Positions 25,494 to 33,042 of a stretch of 64,000 nt of DNA are shown here, in pieces (position 1 is the first letter of the stretch; each line of letters begins with the position of its first letter). A model generated the notes under the pieces. The model saw only the letters and a list, made by a program, of their open reading frames with translations. It did no database searches and was not told where the DNA came from. The position numbers were made by a program, and so were the translations under genes. The DNA is from VAXT01 sp963728535 (lineage in GTDB: Bacteria > Actinomycetota > Thermoleophilia > Gaiellales > Gaiellaceae): the NCBI GenBank assembly GCA_963728535.1, contig CAVSKK010000001.1, forward strand, positions 1,612,001-1,676,000, written 5' to 3'.

Positions 25494-26126
25494 ATGCGGA
25501 ACCTCGTACTGATCGCCTGTGCGGTGGGCGCACTCGTTGCAGCCCAGGCCTCCCAGGCGGCGATTGTCACACGCCATGACCGGTCTGGACGCGTCGTCAC
25601 GTTCGACGTGCAGGTGCCAGGCGTGCAGGTCGGCTGGTATGCCGCGATCCTCGGAAACGCGATTCACGGGGACGAGATCAAGACCGCCCGCATCCGGATC
25701 GTCTCCCACAGTCGGATCTCGAAGCTCTGTGGACGCATCGATGCCCGGGGTTGCTACGAGGGCAACGAGAAGAGGGGCGTTCTGATCATCCCTGCAGGGC
25801 GTTCAGCCGCAGCCGCGCACCGGCTCCTGCATGAGTACGCGCACCACATCGACATGGCGCGTTCGAACTTCTTGCACACGAACGTGCCCTGGGCGAGCTC
25901 GTGGTGGGCTGCCCGCGGGATGAAGAACTTGCTCGCCAGAGGACAGGTGTCGCCCACCTACAGCCTCGGTTGGGGACGCGCGGTGGGGGAGATCTTCGCC
26001 GAGGACTACGTGCAGGTGAATATGAGCACCAACTACTTCATCACGTCGGTCGCCCGACCGGACCGAGCGGTCAGGGCCGCGCTCCGGCGCGACCTGCGCT
26101 CCACCGGTATCTCGATGAGCCGTTAG
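25494..26126 (+). CDS. Secreted putative zinc metallopeptidase
   Basis: A 210-residue protein from ATG 25494. The first 22 residues (MRNLVLIACAVGALVAAQASQA) are a signal peptide. The motif LLHEYAHHID contains HEYAH, fitting HExxH, in which the two His bind zinc and the Glu is catalytic. Downstream GEIFAEDYVQ could provide the third ligand (Glu or Asp), as in gluzincins that carry E-xxx-D. Two Cys residues (LCGRIDARGC) could form a disulfide. No named peptidase family is recognised beyond the zincin motif. The gene converges on the LanC-like gene and overlaps it by 4 nt. The open frame upstream of the Met merely crosses ltrA. Confidence 0.65.
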   Translation: MRNLVLIACAVGALVAAQASQAAIVTRHDRSGRVVTFDVQVPGVQVGWYAAILGNAIHGDEIKTARIRIVSHSRISKLCGRIDARGCYEGNEKRGVLIIPAGRSAAAAHRLLHEYAHHIDMARSNFLHTNVPWASSWWAARGMKNLLARGQVSPTYSLGWGRAVGEIFAEDYVQVNMSTNYFITSVARPDRAVRAALRRDLRSTGISMSR

Positions 26127-27298
26127 TCCCAGGAATCGAGCACGGGGTAGGCGGCTCGCGCCTCGAGGCAGTCGGCGGCGTAGAGAGCAGCTCCCACGTC
26201 TCCGGTCCAGAGTGAGTAGCGCCCGTGGCCGCGACGGGCGACCTGCTCCAGCGCGTGCACGGCGAACCGGCGGGCGCGGTCGAGCCAGAGGTCGTCGCCG
26301 GTGCGCTCGAAAGCCTTGAGGAACGCGTAGCCGTTCCCGGCCGTCCCGTGGCAGAGGGCGGGGCCCTTCTCCATTCCGGGCGGGCCCGCCTGCCAGGTGA
26401 GCTCGGCGCCGGCGAGGAGCAGCTCCTCGTCCAGGTACGGGGCCGTCGCCGTCACGATTCCCGGCGCCCCGTAGCACCACTGGAGGCGCAGGCGATGCTC
26501 GTCTGCACTTGCCCGCGACGGCCAGTTGGCGAGCCCGTCCTCGGTCACGGCCAGACGTTCGAGAATCGCGGCTGTCTCCTGTTCGAGGCGCTCGACCCGA
26601 TCCGGGGCGAGGAGCCCGCCGGCTCGCAGCACAAGGACGTTGCCGACCAGGCCATGCGGCGGGCCGAGGCTGCGGAACGTCTCGCCGTAGAGCCGGTTCG
26701 TCCAGAGCCCATCCGCATCGCGGGCGTCCCAGACCGCCTCGGCGCTCTCTCGCCACGCTTCGGCCCAGCGCTCCTCGCCCGTCCAGTCGAGCATCGCCCG
26801 CGCCGCGAGCATCGTCCCGGGCGCGCCCCACATGATCTCGACCGCCTCGCTGTCGGCGTTCTCGCGCACGCGCGCGTGGAGGCGATCGGCGAGCTCCGCG
26901 CTCGGGGCGACCCGCCACGCGGCGAGGAGCGGCCCGCTCTCGCCCATGAGGAGCGCCGCCGGCGCCCGCGAGGGGACGTCGTCCCATTGCGCGTAGTCGG
27001 GCGTCTCGCGCCAGGCTTCGAGGGTGCGATGCGCAGCCGAGGCGAGGTCGAGCGTCGTCTCCGCGTGCCCGCGCCTGCGCAATGCGTCGAGTGCCCAGAC
27101 GACGCCGGAAGCCCCCACGTAGAGGTCCTTCATCGGAGCCGTCGCCTCCCAGACGTCCCACTCTGCGGCGGGCCAGAGCGTGTCCGGATCGTAGGCCGCG
27201 TCGGCGTCGGCGACGATCGTGCGTATCCGGCCGGCCACACGACCCGCGTCCCACGGCTCGTCGGTCAGCGGCTCGAACGCCTCTGGCTCGTAGAGCAC
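26123..27298 (-). CDS. LanC-like (lanthionine synthetase C family) protein
   Basis: A 391-residue protein with an alpha/alpha toroid pattern. The zinc site of the LanC family is visible: Cys275 in QWCYGAPG, and Cys316-His317 in ALCHGTAGNG. Glycine-rich repeats such as YVGASGVVWALDAL and GTAGNGYAFLKAF mark the toroid layers. LanC enzymes form thioether rings in lantibiotics; stand-alone LanC-like proteins often have no precursor and may act on glutathione-type or peptide thiol adducts. No lanthipeptide precursor, dehydratase or exporter is seen nearby, so antibiotic synthesis is not supported. Its GTG start abuts the TAG stop of the FMN oxidase gene, so the two are translationally coupled. Confidence 0.8.
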   Translation of the reverse strand: MLYEPEAFEPLTDEPWDAGRVAGRIRTIVADADAAYDPDTLWPAAEWDVWEATAPMKDLYVGASGVVWALDALRRRGHAETTLDLASAAHRTLEAWRETPDYAQWDDVPSRAPAALLMGESGPLLAAWRVAPSAELADRLHARVRENADSEAVEIMWGAPGTMLAARAMLDWTGEERWAEAWRESAEAVWDARDADGLWTNRLYGETFRSLGPPHGLVGNVLVLRAGGLLAPDRVERLEQETAAILERLAVTEDGLANWPSRASADEHRLRLQWCYGAPGIVTATAPYLDEELLLAGAELTWQAGPPGMEKGPALCHGTAGNGYAFLKAFERTGDDLWLDRARRFAVHALEQVARRGHGRYSLWTGDVGAALYAADCLEARAAYPVLDSWD

Positions 27299-28366
27299 CT
27301 AGCCTGCCCGGGCGACGTGGTCGCGCGTGACCTCGGTGGGGGACGTGCAGCCGCAGAGCGCGAGAGCGAGCTCGATCTCCTCGCGCACCAGGCCGAGCAC
27401 GCGTTCCACACCGTCGGCGCCTCCGACCGCGAGCCCGTAGACCGGCGCGCGTCCCGCGAGCACGGCACGGGCGCCCAGCGCGAGCGCCTTGACGACATCG
27501 GCCCCCCGGCGGATGCCGCTGTCGAGCAGCACCTCGGCCTGGCCGCCGGCCGCCTCGACCACCTCCGGCAACGCATCGAGCGAGGCCGGGGCGCCGTCGA
27601 GCTGGCGGCCGCCGTGGTTCGAGACGACGATGCCCTCCACTCCCGCCTCGACGGCGAGCGCCGCGTCCTCGGCAGTGAGGATGCCCTTGACGAGGAGCGG
27701 CAGCGACGTGACCGAGCGCAGCCACGCGAGATCACCCCAGGTCAGTGAGTTGTCGACCATGGAGTTGATATCGGCCGGCGTCATCGAGGCGCCCTTGGAC
27801 AGGGCGAGGAACGCCGGGACCGGAATGTCTTCCGGAATCTCGAACCCCGTCCGGAGATCACGCTCGCGTCGGCCCAGCGCCGGGAGGTCGACGGTCACCA
27901 CGACCGCTCCGTACCCTGCTGCTGCCGCACGTTCGACGACATCGCGCACGACGTCGCGGTCCCTCGACCAGTAGAGCTGGAACCAGCGCGCTGCCTCCGG
28001 CGCGGCGGCGGCGACCTCCTCGATCGTGGCCGTGGCGAGCGTCGAGAGACAGTTCACGGCGCCGGCGGCTGCGGCTCCGCGCGCCATCGCCAGCTCCCCG
28101 TCCGGATGGGCCATACGCTGGTAAGCGGTCGGAGCAACGAGCACCGGCAGGGAGGTCTCCGTCCCGAGGACGGTCGTCGCCGTCGTCACCTCCGAGACGT
28201 CGACGAGCATTCGCGGCCTCAGCACCCAGCGCTCGAAAGCCACGCGATTCTCGCGCATCGTCCACTCGTCGCCTGCCCCGCCGACGATGTAGCCGAAGGC
28301 GGCGGGGTCGAGTCGCTCCTCGGCCGCGCGCTCGTAGTCCAGGACGTTGAGGAGCTCCTCCCCCAC
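27299..28366 (-). CDS. FMN-dependent alpha-hydroxy-acid dehydrogenase/oxidase
   Basis: A 355-residue TIM-barrel flavoenzyme of the lactate/glycolate oxidase family. Features seen are the N-terminal FGYIVGGAGDEWT, PVLVAPTAYQRMAHPDGE, the catalytic and FMN-binding VSNHGGRQLDGAPASLDALPEV region with the active-site His, and the phosphate-binding DSGIRRGADVVKALALGARAV. It oxidises 2-hydroxy acids to 2-oxo acids with oxygen or an electron-transfer partner as acceptor; the exact substrate cannot be read off. Length is typical. It is the first gene of a pair with the LanC-like protein, directly abutting it. The start is GTG 28366. Confidence 0.9.
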   Translation of the reverse strand: MGEELLNVLDYERAAEERLDPAAFGYIVGGAGDEWTMRENRVAFERWVLRPRMLVDVSEVTTATTVLGTETSLPVLVAPTAYQRMAHPDGELAMARGAAAAGAVNCLSTLATATIEEVAAAAPEAARWFQLYWSRDRDVVRDVVERAAAAGYGAVVVTVDLPALGRRERDLRTGFEIPEDIPVPAFLALSKGASMTPADINSMVDNSLTWGDLAWLRSVTSLPLLVKGILTAEDAALAVEAGVEGIVVSNHGGRQLDGAPASLDALPEVVEAAGGQAEVLLDSGIRRGADVVKALALGARAVLAGRAPVYGLAVGGADGVERVLGLVREEIELALALCGCTSPTEVTRDHVARAG

Positions 28367-28378
28367 GCCCTCCAGTAT

Positions 28379-29494
28379 TTACGAGCGGCGGCGCTCGATG
28401 CTGCTCAGTTGATCCACCCGGTCCGCGTGTGCGGTATCGAGGCCGTCCCCGCCGGAGACGACGTCGGGCACTCCATCCCGGGCGTAGAAGACATCGTCGC
28501 CGGCTCCGCCGAGCATCGTCTGGCGCCCTGGCCCGCCGACCAGGTAGTCGGCAAACGGGGTCCCGAACATCGTGCCGTTCACGACGTGCACCGGTTGCCA
28601 GTCCGTGGCTCCTTCGTCCATCGAGGGGGTCTTGGTGATGCGCTGGAGGTGGGTGCCGTCGCGGTTCTTCAAGTAGATGTCGCCCTTGCGCGAGAACACG
28701 ATCTTCCGCCCGTCCGGAGACCAGCGCGGGCCGCTGTCGAAGCGATTCGTGGTCAGTCTCCGCAGGCCGGTTCCGTTCGCTTTGATCAGGTAGATGCTGC
28801 TGCTTCGGTCGCCCCGCCTGCGTTCGAAGACGATCGGCTTGCCTGCGGCCGACCAGTCGGGAAGATCGTCCCTCCGCGGTCCGCTCGTGAGGCGCCTCAG
28901 CCCGGATCCGTCCACCCCGATCGAGTAGAGATCCGTGTTGCCTCCGGGCGTACCGCGAGCGAAGACGATCCTCGTGCCGTCGGGCGACCACGCCGGACTC
29001 GATCCTCCCGCGGTGAGCAGGCGGCTGTTCGAACCACCGGCGTCGGCCACGTAGATGTCCCTGACCTGGACGAACGCGAGCTTCGTGCCGTCAGGCGACC
29101 AGGCCGGCCAGTACCGGTCGACCTTCGGCTCGGTGATGGGCCGGTGCAGCCCGCTGCCGTCCGCGTTCGCGATGTAGATGTCCGCCAAGGACCCGCCGTA
29201 GCGACTCGACACCCAGAACGAGACGGCGATCTTCGTCCCGTCGGGCGACCAGTCCGCGCCGACGTAGGTTCCGACGTCTTCGGGCGGCGAGAGGATCGTC
29301 TGCCTTCGGGCTCCGTTCGGATCGCTGACGGCAAGAGTGCAGTACGCGTCGATGCTCTGGGGATCGCAGATGCTGAACGCGAATCGCCCGTTCGCCAGGC
29401 GTTCCGAGCCCGTGACGCCCGCCGGCCCGGTCGCAGCCGCAGCCAATGCGATCGCGGCACAGCCGGCGATTGCGACCCAACGCATGCCCGGCAC
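28379..29494 (-). CDS. Secreted TolB-like (PD40) beta-propeller protein with RTX-like tail
   Basis: A 371-residue protein with a signal peptide (IAGCAAIALAAAATGPAG). About six PD40/WD40-like blades follow, marked by WSPDGTKIAVSF, WSPDGTKLAFV, WSPDGTRIVFARG and WSPDGRKIVFSRKGDIY. The C-terminal 60 residues (MFGTPFADYLVGGPGRQTMLGGAGDDVF, given here as two short parts: GTPFADYLVGG and LGGAGDDVFYA) resemble hemolysin-type calcium-binding nonapeptides. TolB-like propellers bind proteins or ligands in the periplasm or outside the cell. ATG at 29485 is an alternative start three codons later. It follows the FMN oxidase gene upstream in the same direction. Confidence 0.8.
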   Translation of the reverse strand: MPGMRWVAIAGCAAIALAAAATGPAGVTGSERLANGRFAFSICDPQSIDAYCTLAVSDPNGARRQTILSPPEDVGTYVGADWSPDGTKIAVSFWVSSRYGGSLADIYIANADGSGLHRPITEPKVDRYWPAWSPDGTKLAFVQVRDIYVADAGGSNSRLLTAGGSSPAWSPDGTRIVFARGTPGGNTDLYSIGVDGSGLRRLTSGPRRDDLPDWSAAGKPIVFERRRGDRSSSIYLIKANGTGLRRLTTNRFDSGPRWSPDGRKIVFSRKGDIYLKNRDGTHLQRITKTPSMDEGATDWQPVHVVNGTMFGTPFADYLVGGPGRQTMLGGAGDDVFYARDGVPDVVSGGDGLDTAHADRVDQLSSIERRRS

Positions 29495-29557
29495 GCTAAC
29501 CCCGGCTTGTTAAGGCCCGGTCAGGGCGACGTAACGATGTTCGAAATCAGCGATGTC

Positions 29558-29589
29558 GAGGGCCGGCGCCACGAGTGGCGCCGGCCCTC
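29558..29589. terminator. Strong hairpin downstream of the SRPBCC gene
   Basis: Fifteen-base arms (GAGGGCCGGCGCCAC and its complement) flank a 2-nt centre, giving a very stable GC-rich stem. It lies 14 bases after the SRPBCC stop and before the upstream region of the TolB-like gene. No T-run follows, as is common in high-GC actinobacteria. Confidence 0.65.
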
Positions 29590-29603
29590 AGAGCATCAGG
29601 CGG

Positions 29604-30071
29604 CTAGCGCTGTGGCTCGCCCGCCTCGACCGTGCCGCGCCAGGCGCCGGTCTCGGTGCCGAGCGTCTCGATCAGCGTCCTGAACCGCTCGAGGTCCTGC
29701 TTGACCCCGCGCGAGTCCATCCCGACCTTCGAGCCAAGCTGCTCCTTGAGGCCTTCCGGCTCGTAGGACATCTCGACGATGACCATCGTCTGGTCCGCGC
29801 CCAGCGGCTCGAAGGAGACGACGCCGTTCGGGCCGTTTCCGTCGACTGCGCGCCACGCGACCTTCTGATCGGGCACCTGATCGACGATCTCCGCCTGCCA
29901 CTCACGGCGCTCGCCGCTCACCTCGGCGACCCAGTGCAGGTGCGTGTCGTCGAGCTGCTCGACCGACTCGACGCTCTCCATGAACTTCGGGAACTCCTCG
30001 AACTGCGTCCATTGGTTGTAGGCCTTGCTCACAGGCACGTTGACCTCGATCGACTCTTTGATCGTCTCCAT
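29604..30071 (-). CDS. SRPBCC family (polyketide-cyclase/START-like) protein
   Basis: A 155-residue protein covering one START-like helix-grip domain: ETIKESIEVNVPVSKAYNQW at the N-terminus, FPKFMESVESVEQLDD, and the long C-terminal helix SRGVKQDLERFRTLIE. This is the cyclase/dehydrase subgroup, which binds hydrophobic ligands; many members are linked to stress responses. The ligand is unknown. Its leader contains a 9-bp inverted repeat overlapping the ribosome-binding site, and a strong hairpin follows the gene, so it is probably a single-gene transcript. Confidence 0.85.
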   Translation of the reverse strand: METIKESIEVNVPVSKAYNQWTQFEEFPKFMESVESVEQLDDTHLHWVAEVSGERREWQAEIVDQVPDQKVAWRAVDGNGPNGVVSFEPLGADQTMVIVEMSYEPEGLKEQLGSKVGMDSRGVKQDLERFRTLIETLGTETGAWRGTVEAGEPQR

Positions 30072-30074
30072 GAT

Positions 30075-30109
30075 GCAACCCCTTTCCTCGGTTTTCCGTT
30101 AGGGGTTGC
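30075..30109 (-). promoter_or_regulatory. Leader hairpin overlapping the SRPBCC ribosome-binding site
   Basis: On the coding strand GCAACCCCT (30109-30101) can pair with AGGGGTTGC (30083-30075) over a 17-nt loop. The right arm contains the AAGGGG ribosome-binding element, seven bases from the ATG at 30071. Translation could be blocked when the stem forms, for example relieved by heat or a ligand. This is inference from sequence. Confidence 0.4.
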
Positions 30110-30128
30110 TTTCCGAGCGACGGCTTAG

Positions 30129-30557
30129 CTAAACGTCTGGGCTCAGCGAGACCGAACCGTCTTCACCGAGTTGCCAGTGCGGGTTGTGCGCGACCTCCCA
30201 CGGGTGACCGTCGGGATCGAGGAACGCCCCCGAGTAGCCGCCCCAAAAGGTTGGCGCGCCGGCGCGTGCGATCTTCGCGCCTGCTGCCTCGGCCTCGGCG
30301 ACGACGGCGTCCACCTCTTCCGGGGAGCCGACGTTGTGGGCGAGCGTGACGCCGCCCCAGCCTCCCGAATCGGTGACGCCACTGTCCTCGGCAAGCTGCG
30401 AGCGGCCCCAGAGCGCGACGACCATCCCGCCCGACTGGAAGAAGACGACGTCGTCGTCCGGCGCGGCGCCGGTCGTCCAGCCGAGTGCCTCGTAAAACGC
30501 TCGCGAGCGGGCCAGATCGGAAACGCCGAGAGTGACGACCGAGAGTCGCTGCTCCAT
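30129..30557 (-). CDS. VOC family (glyoxalase/bleomycin-resistance-like) protein
   Basis: A 142-residue protein from ATG 30557, which overlaps the formate dehydrogenase stop in TGATG. It has the paired beta-alpha-beta-beta-beta units of the vicinal-oxygen-chelate fold: RLSVVTLGVSDLARSRAFYEALGW at the start (given in short: LGVSDLARSRAFYEALG) and FLDPDGHPWEVAHNP near the end. Members are glyoxalases, dioxygenases and resistance proteins; this one most resembles uncharacterised VOC proteins. Being coupled to formate dehydrogenase suggests a role in one-carbon or aldehyde handling, but no substrate can be assigned. Confidence 0.85.
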   Translation of the reverse strand: MEQRLSVVTLGVSDLARSRAFYEALGWTTGAAPDDDVVFFQSGGMVVALWGRSQLAEDSGVTDSGGWGGVTLAHNVGSPEEVDAVVAEAEAAGAKIARAGAPTFWGGYSGAFLDPDGHPWEVAHNPHWQLGEDGSVSLSPDV

Positions 30558-31759
30558 CAGCCGGACTTGAAGCGGGCAGCCTCGTCCGAGCCGCCTGTGG
30601 CGTCGCCCTCGCTGTACGAGTGCGCGCCCGCGCCGGCGAGCTTGCCGCCGTCCACGATCAGGTACTCCTCGCGGATCGGCTTCTCGTCGAACCAGCACTC
30701 GAGAATCTCCCGCGTCCCGGCCGCGTAGCGCGCCTGCGCCGAGAGGCTCGACCCCGAGGTGTGCGGCGTCATCCCGTGGTGCGGCATGGTCCGCCAGGGG
30801 TGGTCCTGCGGCGCCGGCTGCGGGAACCAGACGTCCCCCGCATAGCCCGCCAGCTGGCCGCTCTCGCACGCCCGCGCAACCGCATCCCGGTCGCAGATCT
30901 TCCCGCGTGCCGTGTTGACGAGGTAAGCGCCGCGCTTCATGCGCCCGATCAGCTCGTCGTCGAACAGGTGCTCCGTCTCGGGATGCAGCGGAGCGTTGAT
31001 CGTGACGACGTCGCAGACGGCGACGAGCTCCTCCGGAGAGTCGTGGCGCGTGACGCCGAGCTCTTCCTCGACCTCGGCCGGAAGCGGGTGCTTGTCGAAA
31101 TAGTGCAGCCCGACCTCGAACGGCTTCAGGCGGCGCAGCACCGCCGAGCCGATGCGGCCGGCGCCGACGGTGCCGACCTGCATCCCCTCGAGGTCGTAAG
31201 AGCGCGACACGGCATCGGCGATGTTCCAGCCTCCGTCGAGGACGATCTGGTTTGACGGGAGGTAGTTGCGAACGAGCGCAAGGATCATCATCACGACGTG
31301 CTCGGAGACGCTGATCGAGTTCGAGTACGTGACCTCCGTGACCGTGATGCCGCGGTCGATCGCCGCCTGCAGGTCGACGTGATCGGAGCCGATCCCCGCC
31401 GTAATCGCCAGCTTTAGGTTCGGCGCCTTGGCAATCCGCTCCGCCGTCAGGTAGGCAGGCCAGAACGGTTGTGAGATGACGACCTCGGCATCGGAGAGCC
31501 CGCGCTCGAAAGCCGAGTCGGGACCGTCCTTGTCGGACGTGACCGTCAGCTGGTGGCCGCGGTCCTCGAGGAAACTGCGCAGGCCGAGCTCGCCGGAGAC
31601 GCTCCCGAGGAGCTCGCCGGGCGTGAAGTCGATCGCCTCGGGAGTCGGCGTCGTCGCGCCGCCGTAGTAGTTCTCGATCTGCGGAACGTCGTCGCGCGCG
31701 TAGGACGTTGGGTACCCGTCGACCGGATCGTCATAGAGGACGCAAAGGATGTGTGCCAT
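30557..31759 (-). CDS. fdh: NAD-dependent formate dehydrogenase (metal-free, D-2-hydroxyacid dehydrogenase family)
   Basis: A 400-residue enzyme, almost the length of the well-studied Pseudomonas and methylotroph FDH. It starts MAHILCVLYDDPVDGYPTSY and keeps the family hallmarks: DKDGPDSAFERGL, ISQPFWPAYLT, ITAGIGSDHVDL, SNSISVSEHVVMMIL, the NAD-binding GTVGAGRIGSAVL, NTARGK with the substrate/NAD Arg, and GYAGDVWFPQPAPQDHPWR with the catalytic-loop Gln. The active-site His lies in MTPHTSG, where most relatives have PHISG. It oxidises formate to carbon dioxide and reduces NAD+, without molybdenum or selenium, so it is not a selenoprotein despite the tRNA-Sec in the window. ATG 31759 is 4 nt after the xdhC stop, in one operon with xdhC and the VOC gene. 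The longer open frame upstream is not coding. Confidence 0.95.
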   Translation of the reverse strand: MAHILCVLYDDPVDGYPTSYARDDVPQIENYYGGATTPTPEAIDFTPGELLGSVSGELGLRSFLEDRGHQLTVTSDKDGPDSAFERGLSDAEVVISQPFWPAYLTAERIAKAPNLKLAITAGIGSDHVDLQAAIDRGITVTEVTYSNSISVSEHVVMMILALVRNYLPSNQIVLDGGWNIADAVSRSYDLEGMQVGTVGAGRIGSAVLRRLKPFEVGLHYFDKHPLPAEVEEELGVTRHDSPEELVAVCDVVTINAPLHPETEHLFDDELIGRMKRGAYLVNTARGKICDRDAVARACESGQLAGYAGDVWFPQPAPQDHPWRTMPHHGMTPHTSGSSLSAQARYAAGTREILECWFDEKPIREEYLIVDGGKLAGAGAHSYSEGDATGGSDEAARFKSG

Positions 31760-31763
31760 GGGC

Positions 31764-32702
31764 CTATTTTGGCTGGAGCTCGACGTGAATGCGGCCGGTA
31801 CCGTCCTTGAGCGCGCCGCCGGAGCGGCCCGAGCGGCGGGCGAGGATCTCCGCGAGGATCGAGAGGGCGACCTCGGCCGCCGTGTTGGCGCCGATGTCGA
31901 GACCCGCCGGGCCTGCGATGCGGTCGATCGCCTCTGCCTCCACGCCCGCTTCCAGGAGCCGCTCGCGCCGGCGCTCCTGGTTGCGGCGCGCGCCCAGGGC
32001 ACCGACATAGAACGCGTCGGTCTCGAGCGCGCCGCTGAGCGCGGGGATGTCGAAGCGGTCCTCGTGCGTGAGCACGACGACGGCGGTGTCCTCGTCCGGC
32101 TGGACGCGCGCGAGGACGTCCTCGGGCCACTCGACGAGCAGTTCGTCTGCGCTCGGCATGCGCTCGGCGGTGGCGAACTTGCCGCGCGCGTCGGCGACGA
32201 TCGTCTGCCAGCCGAGCTGCTTCGCGGCGGCGCTCAGGGCTTCGGCGGTGTCGACCGCGCCGAAGATGAGCAGGCGGGGCGGCGGGCCGAAGTCCTCGAC
32301 GAACGTTGCTCCGGCGTCGTCGATGACCGTCGTTCGAGAGAACCGCTCGCCGCGCTCGACGCGCTCCGCGAGGTCTTCGAGCTCGGCCAGCGCGACCTCC
32401 TCGACGTAGACGTCGATCTCGCCGCCGCAGGGAAGCCCCACCGACCAGGCCTGCTCGTCCGAGATCCCGTAGGAACGAAGGCTCGGGTCGCCGCCCGCGA
32501 GGACCGCCCGCGCAACTTCGAAGACCTCGCTCTCGACACACCCTCCCGAGACGGAGCCCGCGAGCTCGCCTTCGGCGGAGACCACGAGCTTCGACCCGAC
32601 CGGTCTGGGGGCAGAGCCGCGCGTTGCGACGACGGTGGCGAGCGCGACCCTTTCGTTCCCGCGCTCGCGCCAGCGGCGGATGTCGCCGACGATCTCCTTC
32701 AC
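31764..32702 (-). CDS. xdhC: XdhC/CoxI family protein (molybdenum cofactor insertion)
   Basis: A 312-residue protein with the XdhC-CoxI N-terminal domain (ALATVVATRGSAPRPVGSKL, then GSVSGGCVE) and the C-terminal Rossmann-like XdhC domain (PPRLLIFGAVDTAEALS ... AFYVGALGARRNQERRRERL in short segments, ending IAGPAGLDIGANTAAEVALSILAEI). In known systems XdhC binds and sulfurates the molybdenum cofactor and delivers it to xanthine dehydrogenase or CO dehydrogenase. The conserved Cys of SGGC is present. Its operon partner here is the metal-free formate dehydrogenase, which needs no cofactor, so the client enzyme is elsewhere. GTG 32702 is the start. Confidence 0.9.
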   Translation of the reverse strand: MKEIVGDIRRWRERGNERVALATVVATRGSAPRPVGSKLVVSAEGELAGSVSGGCVESEVFEVARAVLAGGDPSLRSYGISDEQAWSVGLPCGGEIDVYVEEVALAELEDLAERVERGERFSRTTVIDDAGATFVEDFGPPPRLLIFGAVDTAEALSAAAKQLGWQTIVADARGKFATAERMPSADELLVEWPEDVLARVQPDEDTAVVVLTHEDRFDIPALSGALETDAFYVGALGARRNQERRRERLLEAGVEAEAIDRIAGPAGLDIGANTAAEVALSILAEILARRSGRSGGALKDGTGRIHVELQPK

Positions 32703-32795
32703 GACGCCGAGCCTACAGGCGCCGCCCTGGCCCCTGACGCGTTGCCTGGAAGGACACCTAGAGGGGTTTCGGGGCCTAGCCCGAAGGGACGTCCC

Positions 32796-32987
32796 ATGAT
32801 GAACTTCGGACTCAGAGGCCTCCTGTTGCTTCTGGCGGCAGTGCTCTTCATCGTTGGCGCGCTTAGCGACGATGACGCGAACAAGTTAGACCTGCTCTAT
32901 TGGGGTCTGGCCGTGTTCGCCGCGGCGTTCATCGTCGAGAGCATCCCGCTCGGCAACATGACGGCCAAACGCGATCGGGAGCGCTAG
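32796..32987 (+). CDS. Small two-segment membrane protein
   Basis: A 63-residue protein starting ATG ATG at 32796, preceded by GAAGGGA with suitable spacing. Two hydrophobic segments (LRGLLLLLAAVLFIVGAL and LYWGLAVFAAAFIVE) are separated by a short acidic loop (SDDDAN), and the C-terminus is charged (MTAKRDRER). No named family is recognised. A small TTCGGG/CCCGAA hairpin (32768-32785) touches the ribosome-binding site. A strong hairpin follows at 32999. Confidence 0.6.
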   Translation: MMNFGLRGLLLLLAAVLFIVGALSDDDANKLDLLYWGLAVFAAAFIVESIPLGNMTAKRDRER

Positions 32988-32998
32988 TCGATTAGTCC

Positions 32999-33042
32999 TC
33001 GACCGGTTCGGGCAGACCCCAAGTGATGCCCGAGCCGGTCGA
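32999..33042. terminator. 16-bp hairpin overlapping the next start codon
   Basis: Arms 32999-33014 (TCGACCGGTTCGGGCA) and 33027-33042 pair throughout, with a single G-U in RNA, over a 12-nt loop. It lies 11 bases after the preceding membrane-protein stop and fits a terminator. It also contains the ATG (33026-33028) of the following 53-residue frame, so it could instead act as a translation attenuator. Confidence 0.6.

Noticed and set aside
25803..27725. 640-residue minus-strand frame across the LanC-like and FMN oxidase genes
   Set aside because: It crosses two well-recognised genes in another frame and is Arg/Ala/Gly-rich without motifs.
26123..28366. Lanthipeptide biosynthesis cluster
   Set aside because: Only a LanC-like protein is present; no precursor peptide, LanB/LanM-type dehydratase or exporter can be seen within the neighbouring genes.
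30557..31759. Selenocysteine-containing formate dehydrogenase
   Set aside because: The gene is the NAD-dependent, metal-free family with no in-frame UGA; it does not explain the tRNA-Sec.
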